Source of the DNA: Mesostigma viride
Lineage: Eukaryota > Streptophyta > Mesostigmatophyceae > Mesostigmatales > Mesostigmataceae
Assembly (NCBI GenBank): GCA_009746045.1
Contig: RPFO01000253.1
Location: 1,493,888-1,557,887, forward strand
Length of the DNA stretch: 64,000 nt
Direction: 5' to 3'
In this document: piece by piece, positions 11,101 through 21,398 of the stretch
Layout: each line of letters opens with the position of its first letter
Numbering within the stretch: the stretch's first letter is position 1
Program-made: the position numbers and the translations under genes
The notes under the pieces: model-generated
The model's database searches: none
The model's input: only the letters and a program-made list of their open reading frames with translations
What the model was told of the DNA's origin: nothing

Positions 11101-11278
11101 TGATAGCGTCCTTCTTGGGCGCAACGACAACGGCAGCGGCATAGCTGGAGGAAGATTGCCTGATGATACCGGCATCCTCTAACTCCTTGCATTGCTCGGC
11201 TACAAAATCCAACTCGGCCTGACTCAGGCGATGCTGGCGTCGGAACAAAGGGGTGTCAGTGTCCAATGGAACACGCAT
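8129..11278 (-). CDS. Ty3/gypsy Pol (RT, RNase H, integrase) with C-terminal PHD finger
   Basis: One 1049-residue frame. Reverse transcriptase: DLRSGF at 107 and the catalytic YIDD at 167-170. RNase H: TDWSK at 315, E356, D383. Integrase: zinc-binding H613/H618/C648/C651 and catalytic triad D682, D741, E776 (34 residues between the last two). After the integrase C-terminal domain comes a complete C4HC3 PHD finger: C980, C983, C995, C998, H1003, C1006, C1021, C1024. In the family, Pol copies element RNA and integrates it; a C-terminal reader domain usually steers integration to marked chromatin, which I infer here. The frame is open upstream to 11353 without ATG, but no Gag or protease is present, so the copy is 5'-truncated. 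Coding is otherwise unbroken, implying a young insertion. Long ORFs on the opposite strand are shadows. Confidence 0.93.
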   Translation of the reverse strand: MRVPLDTDTPLFRRQHRLSQAELDFVAEQCKELEDAGIIRQSSSSYAAAVVVAPKKDAITGAWTGMRMATDLRLLNAHTPVDRYPMPRVDDVLDKISPHVKFVSSLDLRSGFHQIAVAPEDQRKLAFWGGGNLYEWVRMPFGHRNASAVFQRAMDKVLAGLPFAACYIDDVIVFSATFEEHLAHLEQVRLALEEHNMRLHPEKCKFAQRTLSFLGHQIVPGGRTPDAAKVESIVQAAVPTDVSGVRAYLGLAGYYRGYIENFSSKVKPLTELLKKGCVWAWGPAQQRAIETIKQELTSAPILRAPDYALPFVLYTDWSKVGLGAVLAQKDGDGREHVIAYASRSNNPAESRYSSYEGEALAVVWAIKHFRPYLVGRVFTLVTDHQPLQWLMTNTNLTGKLARWAMIIQEYHMTIVHRAGKDHVNADVLSRYAMPTTVDHTGARAMGAEGSSGSVVFVNAAGYAADDEEEAWWRSVEYSVADFGISDDPVRPSPFTPSKAVCAMEEGRSLSFDIDPSLQQLIAVQALLARSSLADCYTADIWLDGRVLEQVQGAVLTPTPVDWTPAQKATELNRVQHRAATYGWEDGVLYKLLGKRRVVVPPPDKRVAIVQAYHERYGHLGGNRTLSLVRTSYWWNNMRHTVAQVVASCVPCARTKANFSADHGAKELMSLPIKGLFYRWHVDLCGPFQESPDGNLYVMVCVESFSKWVELIPIADKHAATTAKHFADIITRFGAPAEVVTDQGGEFRGEFQELLDGCLIDHRRTSREHPQANGLAERLVQTVKQALRKWSLQVPESARWDRELAWIAMGYRMSPQESLATFSPYFLLFGRNPLLPTEAQVAHPEPMAFDNAQQFLVEVLARAETFKKVMPIAMNNLFIAQHRDSLRYAQRRGGAYMARQLRFRPGQYVFLRTQLKHTLDVEAGPTILRIVAIKPSGVAILEGADGSRTTDNLSNLSPCSLPNLVHDLQPHTSRRVKDAQCQVCHRVDQAESMLLCDQCNCGWHMQCLQPVVTSIPEGDWFCPVCTAAQFTSRSLTAVTAALVLVRSLSS

Positions 11279-11832
11279 GGTCCCACCATTGAAACACCCC
11301 AGTTCATCACTTGTGAAAGCGAAGGCCCCCCTTGCAGTGCCTAGCCACTTGCCTCAGCGTAAGGCCGTGAAAGAAAAAATGCATGTTGTTCATCACAAAC
11401 TCATGCATTACAGCGCCTTGCGTAGTCATGTATTGCAGATCAATCCATGACTACGCAAGGCGCTGTAATGCATGAGTTTGTGATGAACAACATGCATTTT
11501 TTCTTTCACGGCCTTACGCTGAGGCAAGTGGCTAGGCACTGCAAGGGGGGCCTTCGCTTTCACAAGTGATGAACTGGGGTGTTTCAATGGTGGGACCATG
11601 TGTGTTCCATTGGACACTGACACCCCTTTGTTCCGACGCCAGCATCGCCTGAGTCAGGCCGAGTTGGATTTTGTAGCCGAGCAATGCAAGGAGTTAGAGG
11701 ATGCCGGTATCATCAGGCAATCTTCCTCCAGCTATGCCGCTGCCGTTGTCGTTGCGCCCAAGAAGGACGCTATCACCGGGGCATGGACGGGTATGCGCAT
11801 GGCCACCGATCTGCGGTTGCTGAATGCACACA
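11044..11832. repeat. Large palindrome at the truncated Ty3 5' end (387-bp arms)
   Basis: Left arm 11044-11430, spacer 11431-11445, right arm 11446-11832. The arms are nearly identical: the visible difference is CGC versus TGT at the second codon after the shared ATG (11278 left, 11598 right). The right arm carries the first about 77 codons of the same RT on the plus strand, then stops abruptly at a run of CA repeats and continues into unrelated sequence. Confidence 0.9.
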
Positions 11833-13384
11833 GTCTCTTCGAGTAATGAAAGGAGGGCTCTCAGCCGAGGACAAGGAACTGTCCCTCGTGCCTGATAACC
11901 ACCTTATTGCCTCCCCTGCTATAGAATAATGCTTTCAAAACACATACTTTGCACAGTCTGATGATGAAGCCGCACATGCGGAGTTTATTGAGAAAGTTTA
12001 TACAATTACAACACGTTGATAGTCTCAATATCGATGCACTCCATGCTCACGAGCCCGCAGTTAGGCAGCGCTCCATGACATGCTACCGGCCTTGCTCCCA
12101 AGGAAAGGGAGAAACACGAAGGCCACTAACGAGAGACTCGAAGAGACTACACGCTGCGTGAGAGTCCTCTTCGACTATGAACCAAACCATTCGTCATGCC
12201 ACACGCATGACACACGCCACACTTGTCAGTCCAGCCAGGAATGCCAAAACTATCTTGCTGCCTGAACCATGCGAATAGAAACCGCATTCCAGTTGCCGTC
12301 CTGGCTTTCTACCACACATGCCAACAAAAGCAGGAAGGCATCCCGACAAATCTAAATTGCTACCCTGTTGCCGATCTCATCTCCTAGAGGCTCCGGCATT
12401 TCTGTCCCTGGGAATGTCCGACATTGAGTCACGTCCAGCAAGGTCGAAGCATAATATCCTTCAGACAATCTGCACGCTCACACCTTGCGTGTGAGTGGCC
12501 CAGCAAACATTGCGTCTAATCGTTCCTTTCTAGAAGAAATCCCTTTTTAGGGCTGCCAGCGATTTCGCATTCATTCCAGCGATCTGGCTCTGCACCGCAA
12601 ATTGTCCTTTTCCATTTTCTGTCCAGTCCTCATAACGTTGACCCGCTATTCTACACCACAAAGACACCTGGCCTGTCAATAGCCTCGGCGCTGTTGAAGT
12701 CCAGCAGTCCAGCTTCAGCTCCAGCTGTCCACTAACACGCGTATGATCCTCTCGACGCTGCACACTTGTGCTGCCGTCCGCTCAAGTCAGTGCTGCGCGC
12801 CCAGCTGTGCCTGGCCCGGCGCGCGTGCACGTACACTTTCGTCCGCTCTTATGCTGCAAGTGCTAGTGTCCCCCCCCGGTCACTAGCCTTTGTCGAAAAT
12901 GCGTAGAAGACAAATTCCTTGCGCACGTCACCGGTCTTGTGCATAGTGGGCGCCCGGATGACATAGCGCGCGTCCGTGACAAATATGAAATGTAGTCGGT
13001 ACTACAGTCGACGGTACCGTGCCAGAATCGAACATGAATATTGTGCATGTAAGTCGTGCACTATGCTAGAAGTGCACGTAAGTCGTGTACGACCAGAATC
13101 GAACATGAATATTGTGCATGTAAGTCGTGCACTATGCTAGAAGTACACGTAAGTCGTGTATGACTATTGTCACTTTGTGTTGGCGCCACGGCGCTCAAGT
13201 TATGTATGTGTGTCATGCATGCATCGCACGACCAATATTGCTTTGCCGCCCCCTGGAACATCTTGGACGGCCAATATTGTGTAGTATGGTATAGGAGCGT
13301 ACGTGTTGGGCCAGAAGTACATTGCTTGACATTGCTCCGCTTCTCAATATGCCTCAGGCGATGCAATAAATTAATCTGGCTATT
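11833..13384. other. Intergenic; one 71-bp tandem duplication
   Basis: No convincing gene. Only short open frames occur, such as one of 77 codons on the minus strand at 12530-12763, without recognisable features. The tandem duplication at 13022-13163 is annotated separately. Confidence 0.4.
13022..13163 (+). repeat. 71-bp tandem duplication
   Basis: Two units starting CCAGAATCGAACATG at 13022 and 13093, about 97% alike, each with two AAGTCGTG motifs inside. Confidence 0.85.
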
Positions 13385-13794
13385 TGTACGCTGATTTGCC
13401 CTATGTTTCCCACATTATTAGGCACAGACGCCTGGGCCTAGCCGGGCACCTGGCCCGCACAGATCAGGTAGATACATCAGATAGACTAGCTGGCACCAAG
13501 CCCGCCCAGCCTGGGCGATATGTCCTCACCTGGCGTGCCCCCGGCCGCGCGCGGCAGGGCCGCCACCCGTGGACTTTTCGTTATAGACTCGGCATGGACA
13601 TGTGCTACACTAGACGTGACGGGCTCACCCCCGGGCAGCCTCCTGGTTTGTCTGTAATATGGAGGCAGATGGTGCGCACGGATAGATGGCAAGTAGTGAT
13701 GAAGGAGACCACCCCCAAGCCTGTGGGGGCTCCGCGTGTGACCAAGTATGGCATTCATAGCGATTCCCGGGCCGCGGTGCCCACACCCCTGTAA
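13385..13794 (+). pseudogene. LINE family F1, C-terminal fragment (plus strand)
   Basis: The frame contains RLGLAGHLARTDQVDTS, then PAQPGRYVLTW, GLSVIWRQM and a PKPVG ending. These match in order the C-terminus of the F1 LINE protein at 21399-23324 (GHLARTNQVDTS, PAQPGRHLLTW, GLSVIWKKM, PPPVGK). Only this tail is left, so it is a 5'-truncated copy. Its 3' tail would be the (TTAATT)n at 13883-13907. It is more divergent than the copies at 19-23 kb and thus probably older. Confidence 0.75.
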
Positions 13795-13882
13795 CTAGGA
13801 CCTAGATAGCTTATACCATCCATTCCATCCCATGTTCCCCTCCCACTGAGGACTTATGCTCACGTGACGCAGTCACGTGTCT

Positions 13883-13937
13883 ATTAATTAATTAATTAAT
13901 TAATTAAACACGTGCTCCCGTTGGGGAATCACAGAGC
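13883..13937 (-). mobile_element. LINE F1 3' terminus: TTAATT tract plus conserved hairpin
   Basis: (TTAATT)n at 13883-13907, then a 24-bp hairpin at 13914-13937 with core CCGTTGGGG and pairing arms GCTC/GAGC. The orientation is that of minus-strand copies, so this tail faces the tail of the plus-strand fragment just before it. Following sequence (13938-14120) is shared with 58039-58220. Confidence 0.75.
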
Positions 13938-14182
13938 ACCGAAGTGCTTTTAATCCCTGTGTGTGCACAACAGGAGAAAGGGCAGAGACCCCCAGTCTCC
14001 TTCATGCCTAAGGCATGCCACAGCTGCATTCGGGAACGCTAGCTAAACGGACACGCTAACGATCCGGCAATCTGTGGGTGCAATAAGACCCATGTGAGCA
14101 TGGCATAACACTAGGAGCGTGGGCAAGTAATCTCATCATAGCCAGGACGTAGCATGGCTGTACTAGGACTATACCCCGATCA

Positions 14183-14632
14183 ATGGATGGATGGATGGAT
14201 GGATGGATGGATGGATGGATGGATGGATGGATGGATGGATGGATGGATGGATGGATGGATGGATGGATGGATGGATGGATGGATGGATGGATGGATGGAT
14301 GGATGGATGGATGGATGGATGGATGGATGGATGGATGGATGGATGGATGGATGGATGGATGGATGGATGGATGGATGGATGGATGGATGGATGGATGGAT
14401 GGATGGATGGATGGATGGATGGATGGATGGATGGATGGATGGATGGATGGATGGATGGATGGATGGATGGATGGATGGATGGATGGATGGATGGATGGAT
14501 GGATGGATGGATGGATGGATGGATGGATGGATGGATGGATGGATGGATGGATGGATGGATGGATGGATGGATGGATGGATGGATGGATGGATGGATGGAT
14601 GGATGGATGGATGGATGGATGGATGGATGGAT
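14183..14632 (+). repeat. (GGAT)n array, pure, 450 bp
   Basis: About 112 uninterrupted GGAT units. Because 4 is not a multiple of 3, all frames read through as WMDG or HPSI repeats; these are not proteins. The LINE F1 3' end at 13914 lies about 250 bp away. Confidence 0.98.
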
Positions 14633-15001
14633 CAGGCTTGTCTTACATGATGCAGTGGAACTTTGGTGCTGGAGGGTTAATTGTGGCCCGGTCTGGTTTA
14701 GCTTCAGTGCTCTCATGTCGGCCTTCATTTGTAATTATTTGAATGCATGCCCATTGGGCCATGCATAGTGTATATTTTTTACGCATGCACGCCCATTATG
14801 TATCGCTGGGTCCATCCCATCAATGCTTGTTTATTGCCAGGTCTGGTGTAAGTAAGTTAGTACTTGCGTGTCATGCGCATGGGCATGTTTAGAGTACTAT
14901 GCTAATCTCTTTAGAAACATAATTACACGGAAGTTACAAATCTCATCTGCATCATGCCCCAAGACACTACATTAAAGAATCAAATAAAATTATAACATGC
15001 C
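14633..15001. other. Intergenic
   Basis: No gene. Holds one inverted copy of a 20-bp dispersed motif (14860-14879; TGCGCATGACACGCAAGTAC on the minus strand). Confidence 0.4.
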
Positions 15002-15307
15002 TCCGTTGGGAGATCATGCAGCACATGCATATTCCTTGCTGAATGGGTAGAGGTGGGTCAAGCCGCGACATCGAAATAAGCTAACTCTAAGCTATCTAGT
15101 CTACAAAATCTAACTACACTTCTCCCCAAAGCGCCCCTTCCGCTTTGGGGGAGGGGGCTTACCCACATGGGCTGGCGTGTGAGCCGGGACATAGGTCTTC
15201 CACCTCTTCTTGTTGTGCATAGGAACAGAGAGCGAAGAAATGCGGTTTGGGGACCCCTTCTCGTGGTAATGCGTTACATGTACTCCCCACCGGGCTTTGC
15301 TCTTCAT
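15002..15307 (-). pseudogene. LINE family F2, 3' fragment
   Basis: The C-terminal frame (minus, stop near 15110) ends in KRWKTYVPAHTP, then VGKPPPPKRKGRF. This parallels the F2 fragment at 57591-57944 (TRWQKIVKAHTP, VGKPPPPKRRRRF). The 3' UTR is also shared: TAACTCTAAGCTA, and CCGTTGGGAGATCATG against CGTTGGGATCGAGATCATG. A 5'-truncated relic. Confidence 0.65.
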
Positions 15308-15359
15308 GGGTTCATAAAGACAACAATTATTCAGTAAGAATTTAATAAATTAGGAACAT

Positions 15360-15435
15360 ATATCCGTTGGGAGTCACTGTTACACATATACCTGAAAAGG
15401 GGCATATGATTTTAAATACATTCTGAGCTACAACC
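15360..15435 (-). mobile_element. LINE family F3 3' terminus fragment
   Basis: TCCGTTGGGAGTCACTG, then AAGGGGCATATG and a CTGAGCTAC block. The same order occurs at 58755-58830, where it is the 3' end of the ORF1-only element. Confidence 0.6.
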
Positions 15436-16391
15436 TGCACGTACATGGCACCTATACTAGAGGCCTGACATGGGGTGGAGCTTCAGTGCTTCCCCGCCTT
15501 CTCCTTCTCCCACACTGGGTGCTCCGCGTCCTTCTTCTCCGGCCCTGCCCATGGGTGCACCGGCCCCGCCTCCTCCTTCTCCTCACGGGACGATTCGCGC
15601 TCCACGCATGGCTGCAGCATCAGTTAGCACGGGCAAGACATAGCAGTAACCGCGCTATGGCTGTTCTAGCACCAGCCTAGCAGACTGCCATGATCACTCA
15701 GCAAACCCACGACAGCTAAACCCTTGGCTGTCACAACCAGTCCATGCATCATTAAGTATCAGGTACAGGGAAAGCTTCCCGCATATCCATGGCCATATGG
15801 ATGGCAGCAACACAACGACTTGCCCCCTAGCCCCCCGTGCACACACAAAAACGTGGGTCGTGGCTTCCACGCCCCATCCGCCATGCATGACAGCGCGTAC
15901 CTTACTCGCATTCACACCGGGCTGCATCCCAGCGCCGTTGCTGTCCCCATGTGACACGTCGGCTGATTAAGCAGATACACAGCAGAGTCTGATGTAAACC
16001 GCTAAACCCCAAACCCATGCAGACCACAGTCAAGGACGCGTGCATGTCAAGCCATGCCAATTGTGAACCGTACAGCAATTTACTTTTCAAGCCTGAAGAG
16101 GTGGATAGCAGATACTAGCCTGGAAGAGGTTACAGGGGCACATGTCCATTAGCGAGCGGAACAACACAGCTCACCCTACAAGCGTACCGCACAATGTCCT
16201 CCTGCAATTGTCTGCAGATCTCCCCCGCAGACATCTCCACTGCTCTCATGGCGATTGCAAATGCTTCATGCCGCTGACATCTCCACTGCTCTCATGGCGA
16301 TTGCAAATGCTTGATGCCGCACCTCTGCTTACAGCAGAAAAGCTTCCTCCGGGCGAGGCACCTGACTGGAACCAACACCCATTCCTTGGCT
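15436..16391. other. Intergenic; one 46-bp tandem duplication
   Basis: No recognisable gene on either strand. GACATCTCCACTGCTCTCAT is tandemly duplicated, with the units starting near 16230 and 16276. Confidence 0.4.
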
Positions 16392-17500
16392 TCACAACGT
16401 GGCCATGACAGCATCGTGAATCTGCTTCGCCAACGCCCACACTTCAGGACCCGCGCCCTGCACCGCCATGGCCACAGGCTGCACCGCTGCAATCGATGCA
16501 GCATTCACTGCCTGCGCCGCACCATGTACTGCATGCACGAAAGCCAATCCTGGCTCGGTTATCATGGTCTTGCCCGATTCCTGCTGCTTCTTCTTCTTCG
16601 ATGCGGTCATGCGCACTTTATACCCCTTCCTCTCCAAGCACGCCTTCAGCACCTGGCTCGTGCGGTGCTGAATATGCTTCTGAAGGCGCGCCTTCTAAAC
16701 ACGAAATGTTGGCAATGTATGATTCCCAAACGGCATGATAGGCACATAATCAGTCCCATTAATTGCTTTGCGGCAGTCAATGCACCAGAACACCTGTTGA
16801 AAAAAGAAGGTTATGCACGCTAGCGATTACCCGCGGCAAGAAGCAATCAACACACCTCGCTAACAACTGCAACCACAATGTAATTCATGACGGGCCACTC
16901 ACCGCTACCCTGCTCTCCTGCTTCAATGTCTCCCCATTCTCAAGGCCTCCATTGTAAACCTCTCCGTCTTCACCATCGTCATCGTCTTCCTCTTCCTCCA
17001 CTCCGACGTATCCGTGTTTCCTTTTCCTAAGATACCTAGGGTTGTTCAAGTCGTATGTGCGGCGTTGGCACACTTCCAACAAAATTTTGGCCGCCTCTAC
17101 CCATTACCATTTATTCGTACTATCATAACATATCCAGGCGTTTGAAAAATCATTCCCTCGTTCGAACTTCTACCCTGGGCGTCCATGACGAGGCAGTCAC
17201 GACGGGACGCAGATGCACAAAAATAAAACAAGGCGACATCCCTTCAATCATTGACCAAAAACAGAATACGCGCAGAACTTGGATTTCAACACCACGCACC
17301 CATTACCAGCGAGCACGGCTGGCCTGCAACCGCCATCATTTCATAACCAGAAGCCAGGGCCCACACTCCATCCCGTTACCTCATCTTCCACGCACGGCTT
17401 CCGCTGCTTCCCTCTGCTCTTTCACGTTCTCCGCCAGCAACCTCACCTTCTCCTCGTCCAACAATCCACTAAGAATAAAATCCCCTCTATTGGACGCCAT
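16392..17500 (-). pseudogene. Spliced zinc-finger-like gene with an in-frame TAG
   Basis: Three exons fit by phase: 17396-17500 (35 codons from MASNRGDFILSG), 16903-17094 (64 codons, with RRTYDLNNPRYLRKRKHG and an acidic run EEEEDDDD) and 16793 downward (VFWCIDCRKAING...). The introns have GT/AG ends, and the last acceptor is preceded by TTTTTTCAACAG. Exon 3 meets TAG at 16695-16697, yet the same frame continues for 101 codons to 16392 with KARLQKHIQHR and a Lys-rich KKKKQQ. C-x2-C before and H-x3-H after the TAG would form one C2H2 (BED-like) finger. It may be a nonsense-mutated gene, or the TAG may end a short intron (GTGCCTATC...GTTTAG, 51 nt). Codon use is less GC-biased than in the host genes, so a transposon origin is possible. 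The function is unknown. Confidence 0.45.
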
Positions 17501-18222
17501 TCAGACGAACTTTGCTAGCGTCTTTTCACCGGCCCCAGCACACATAATCTATAGCCGCTTAATGACAACGGCCGACAACGACAACTGCTGAACAGGCGAA
17601 AAAGGCTGATAACTACATTTTTATATTTCGCTGCATTTGCTAATATAGCTAGACACGCACGTTCTCCCACTTCTCCATTACAATATAATTATCCATCTGG
17701 CCGTGTACAGGCAAAGATCCCGGCCGAAGTAACTTACTGAAACGTATCTTACAGCATCGGATCACTGGCACCTAATCTACAGGTGGTAGATTACCAACCA
17801 AGACCCGTCGCAGTAATTTACTCCGTTGGCAATGTACTACCAAAGATGTGCAGTCGTAACGTTACTTTTAGTTACGGCTAGTAAAATTACTACCTTTTAC
17901 CCTACGTCGTAATGATTACGGCCTTGAATCTCACGCCTCGGATCTAGGTAGTAAGATAAGACCTCGTAATTTACGCCTCGGATGCTTTTTACCACCCTCG
18001 GACGAAAAGTATAGTGTGGTGTGTGTCAGTGCGTATGTGTGTGTGTCAGTGTTTCCCTATCAACCTTTCTTGTTACGTATATACCCCCTGTCTCCCTCCA
18101 TGCAGGTCTTTCTAGAGATAGCCACGTGGCTCTTGCGGCCTTCGCGTCTTTCCTCTCAGACAACTACCCTAGTCCTTCCACGGCGCGCGTTGGCCCAGGC
18201 ATAGTTGTCTCACTTCATATTC
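17501..18222. other. Intergenic
   Basis: AT-rich. 17790-18000 repeats short TTACGCCTCGGAT and GTAGTAA-like words; a GTGTGT stretch lies at 18016-18050. No gene seen. Confidence 0.4.
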
Positions 18223-18329
18223 ATAATCCTGAACGACTCGGACATGCGGAAAAAATAACGGCATGCTCGAGCTACCGCATGGTCCGGATTCTCCCGATTT
18301 TTGGCAGTGCGCTGGCTGTCTCCTTGATA
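18223..18329 (+). repeat. Dispersed ~105-bp repeat, copy 2
   Basis: AATCCTGAACGACTCG ... CATGGTCCGGATTCTCCCG ... GTCTCCTTGATA; same order as at 4561-4663, with scattered substitutions. Confidence 0.7.
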
Positions 18330-18636
18330 CGCTCCTCTACGCAACGCAGCCTGGCGGCTGCGCTTAGAGCCCTCAAAATACGTCTCACAGCTCCGGCTGC
18401 AGCCGTCAATATTCGCCCTCAGGCCCGGACGGCATGCAACGGTCAGCGGGTGCCACTAGTCACGCACTGGTGGTCGCCCAGGTCGATCCCCCCCGAGCTT
18501 GCCTCGCCATCGGCATCGCCCGAGCGCAATTAAGCGCAGGACTTCGCCCTGAGTGAGGCCGGAACCTAGCTGGTCCAAGCGTGACTTTGATGTCGATCAA
18601 CCAGCTCGGTTATCAATTTTAACAGCCCCCCCCCCC

Positions 18637-20160
18637 GTGCCCGTTGGGGAGTCACGGAGCATTGGGTTAACCCCGATGGATGGATGGATGGATGGATGGA
18701 TGGATGGATGGATGGATGGATGGATGGATGGATGGATGGATGGATGGATGGATGGATGGATGGATGGATGGATGGATGGATGGATGGATGGATGGATGGA
18801 TGGATGGATGGATGGATGGATGGATGGATGGATGGATGGATGGATGGATATGGATGGATGGATGGATGGATGGATGGATGGATGGATGGATGGATGGATG
18901 GATGGATGGATGGATGGATGAATGGATGGATGGATGGATGGATGGATGGATGGATGGATGGATGGATGGATGGATGGATGGATGGATGGATGGATGGATG
19001 GATGGAAGGATGGATGGATGGATGGATGGATGGATGGATGGATGGATGGATGGATGGATGGATGGATGGATGGATGGATGGATGGATGGATGGATGGATG
19101 GATGGATGGATGGATGGATGGATGGATGGATGGGTGCAAACAGTCCTACCGGTCCGTAATCTATCTACAACAGCTACCTACAACATCTATCCAAAGCTAT
19201 CAACGTCAACTCTACCCTATAGGGGAGCTGTCTGGCGTGCCTCCCGCGTGTTTAATTGCACACGCGGGCGCTTCCCCACGGGGGTCCCCCCTATGACCTG
19301 GGCCCACTTGGCCTTGTCCATCATCTTTTGCCAAACTCACGGAGAGGCCTAGGCCCCCCATGTCCTCTACTAGCTGTTCTTTGAAGGTGCTGGCCTTGCG
19401 GCGTTTAACATCACGGGGCCCGGCCCACGTCAGTAGGTGCCGGCCAGGCTGAGCTGGTCACAGTCCCGCGGGGCCGGGGCACGTGAGGTGTCTACCTGGT
19501 TGGTGCGAGCTAGGTGCCCTACGAGGTGCAGGCGCCGCTGCTTAATGGTGCTGGTGATACATGGCATGCCAAGGTAAAGGGCCTCATTGCGGACATGAGC
19601 AGCATACATGTTGGTGTATCCTACTCGGAAAATGGATCGCAGCATGCATGTTGGTGACCGCGCCGTCCAGCTTGCGGGCCAGGTCGGCGGTGAGGGTCCA
19701 CGTCTCGGCCCCATACGTAAGAACAGGAAGGATCGACGAGGACCTTAAACAGGTCTCGTTTCTCGATCTTGCCAAGGGGCTTGCGCCACAGGGCCCGGTA
19801 ATGGCGTAAAGCGTGCCAGGCGAGGGAGATGCGGTGGTCCACATCAGCCTCGCAGCTGGGAAGCAGGCTGCCCAGCAGCTTGACGCGGTCCCGATACAGG
19901 ACTCGAGAGCCGTCAAGGAGAAAGAGGTCAGGCGGTGGGTTGGTGAGCCCAATCGCCAGAGCCTCTGTCTTCTTGCTGACCTCAAGCCCCACTGCACGGG
20001 CCTCGATAGCCAGGCAGTCATGCCACGTCTGCATGCACGTGCCCAGTGTCCTCGAAGAGGGTGGTGTCGTCTGCGTAGATGATGTCCGCCAGCCGAATCT
20101 CCGGCCGTTTCCGCTCCGCCATGCCAGAAGTGGTTGGCAACCTGCACCCCTGGTTCCCGT
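18637..20160 (-). pseudogene. LINE F1 copy D (newest of nested array), frameshifted
   Basis: Minus-strand copy: 3' hairpin 18637-18660, (GGAT)n 18675-19134, 3' UTR, then a broken ORF from about 19290 to 20158. Fragments match the F1 protein of copy A: QVANHFWHGGAE, EVSKKTEALAIGL, LYRDRVKLLGSLLPSC, LTYGAETWTLT, LVGHLARTNQVDTS. At least two frameshifts separate them, and the YADD region is damaged. The 5' truncation point (about 20160) abuts the TTAATT tail of copy C. Confidence 0.8.
18675..19134 (+). repeat. (GGAT)n array, interrupted, 460 bp
   Basis: About 115 GGAT units with interruptions near 18848 (GGATATGGAT), 18919 (GAATGG) and 19005 (GGAAGG). It sits between the LINE D 3' UTR and its terminal hairpin, as the 4-6-unit versions do in copies A and B. 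Open frames across it are artefacts. Confidence 0.97.
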
Positions 20161-20167
20161 ACCCACG

Positions 20168-20485
20168 ATTAATTAACACACATGAATTAATTAACACACA
20201 TGCATCAATTAATTAATTAAACTCATGCTCCCGTTGGGGAGTCACGGAGCATTAACCCTGATGGAGGATGGATGGGTGCACGCGCAACCTACCGGTCGAA
20301 GCTATCTACAGGCTATCTACAAAATAATCCTATTCTATATCTATGGCGCTCGCGACTCTAGGGTTCTTGTCTAGCATGCGGCCCACGTGTGCAAACGCGC
20401 GGCTTCCCCACTGCAGGGGGGCTGTTGTCCTCTATGACCTGGGCCCACTTGGCCTTGTCCATAATCCTTTTCCAAAAGCTGGAAT
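20168..20485 (-). pseudogene. LINE F1 copy C, short 3' fragment
   Basis: TTAATT tract 20168-20222, hairpin 20227-20250, two or three GGAT units, then the last about 30 codons of the F1 ORF ([11 protein letters not shown] and the P-V-G-K ending read on minus). Homology breaks near 20485; 20486-20608 is unplaced sequence. Confidence 0.7.
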
Positions 20486-20608
20486 ACATGTCCACGTGCA
20501 GGTGCACCTAGTGCACCCAGAGTAGGTGGCTAGCTGTTTACACCCCCCACCTGCAGGTTGTAGCCCAGAATGTATTAAAAACCATAGGCCGGGCCCTCCT
20601 CAGGGCCA

Positions 20609-21209
20609 TTAATTAATTAATTAATTAATTAATTAATTAATTAATTAATTAATTAATTAAATAATTAGACTCGTGCTCCCGTTGGGGAGTCACGGAGCAT
20701 TAACCCCGATGGATGGATGGATGGATGGGTGCAAACAGTCCTACCGGTCTAGTCTATCTACATCGGCTACATACTACATCTATCTAACAACATTCTAACT
20801 ACAACATCTATCTAGGCAGCCGCACGCTGCCCTAGGGGGCTATCTGGCGTGCCTCCCACGAGATTGCACACGCGGGCGCTTCCCCACTGGGGGGGGCTCG
20901 TTGTCCTCTATGACCTGGGCCCACTTGGCCTTGTCCATCATCTTCTTCCAAATCACGGAGAGGCCTAGGCCCCCCATGTCCTCGACTAGCTGTTCTTTGA
21001 AGGTGCGGGCCTTGCGGCGTCTAACATCACTGGGCCCAGCCCACGTCAGGAGGTGCCGGCCAGGCTGGGCTGGTCGCAGTCCTGCGGGGGGGCCACGTGA
21101 GGTGTCTACCTGGTTGGTGCGAGCTAGGTGCCCTGCTAGCTGCAGGCGGCGTTGCTTAATGGTGCTGGTGATATAGGGCATGCCCTGGTACAGGTCCTCG
21201 TTGCGGACA
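20609..21209 (-). pseudogene. LINE F1 copy B, 5'-truncated
   Basis: TTAATT tract 20609-20660, hairpin 20675-20698, five or six GGAT units, 3' UTR, then 113 codons of intact C-terminus (20840-21181; from ITSTIKQRRLQLAGHLARTN to QSRGRHAR). The body stops at TTGCGGACAT (21209), exactly where the TTAATT tail of copy A begins, so B appears inserted into A's tail. Confidence 0.85.
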
Positions 21210-21398
21210 TTAATTAATTAATTAGACTCGTGCTCCCGTTGGGGAGTCACGGAGCATTAACCCCGATCGATGGATGGATGGATGGGTGCAAACAGTCCTA
21301 CCGGTGTAAACTATCTACATTGGCTACATACTACATCTATCTAACAGCATTCTAACTACAACATCTATCTAGGCAGCCGCACGCTGCCCTAGGGGGAG

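Noticed and set aside
14154..14768. WMDG/HPSI-repeat ORFs here and at 18553-19352, and PSVR/TDGR ORFs at 40222-41381
   Set aside because: Pure translation of tetranucleotide arrays in every frame; no non-repeat protein context.
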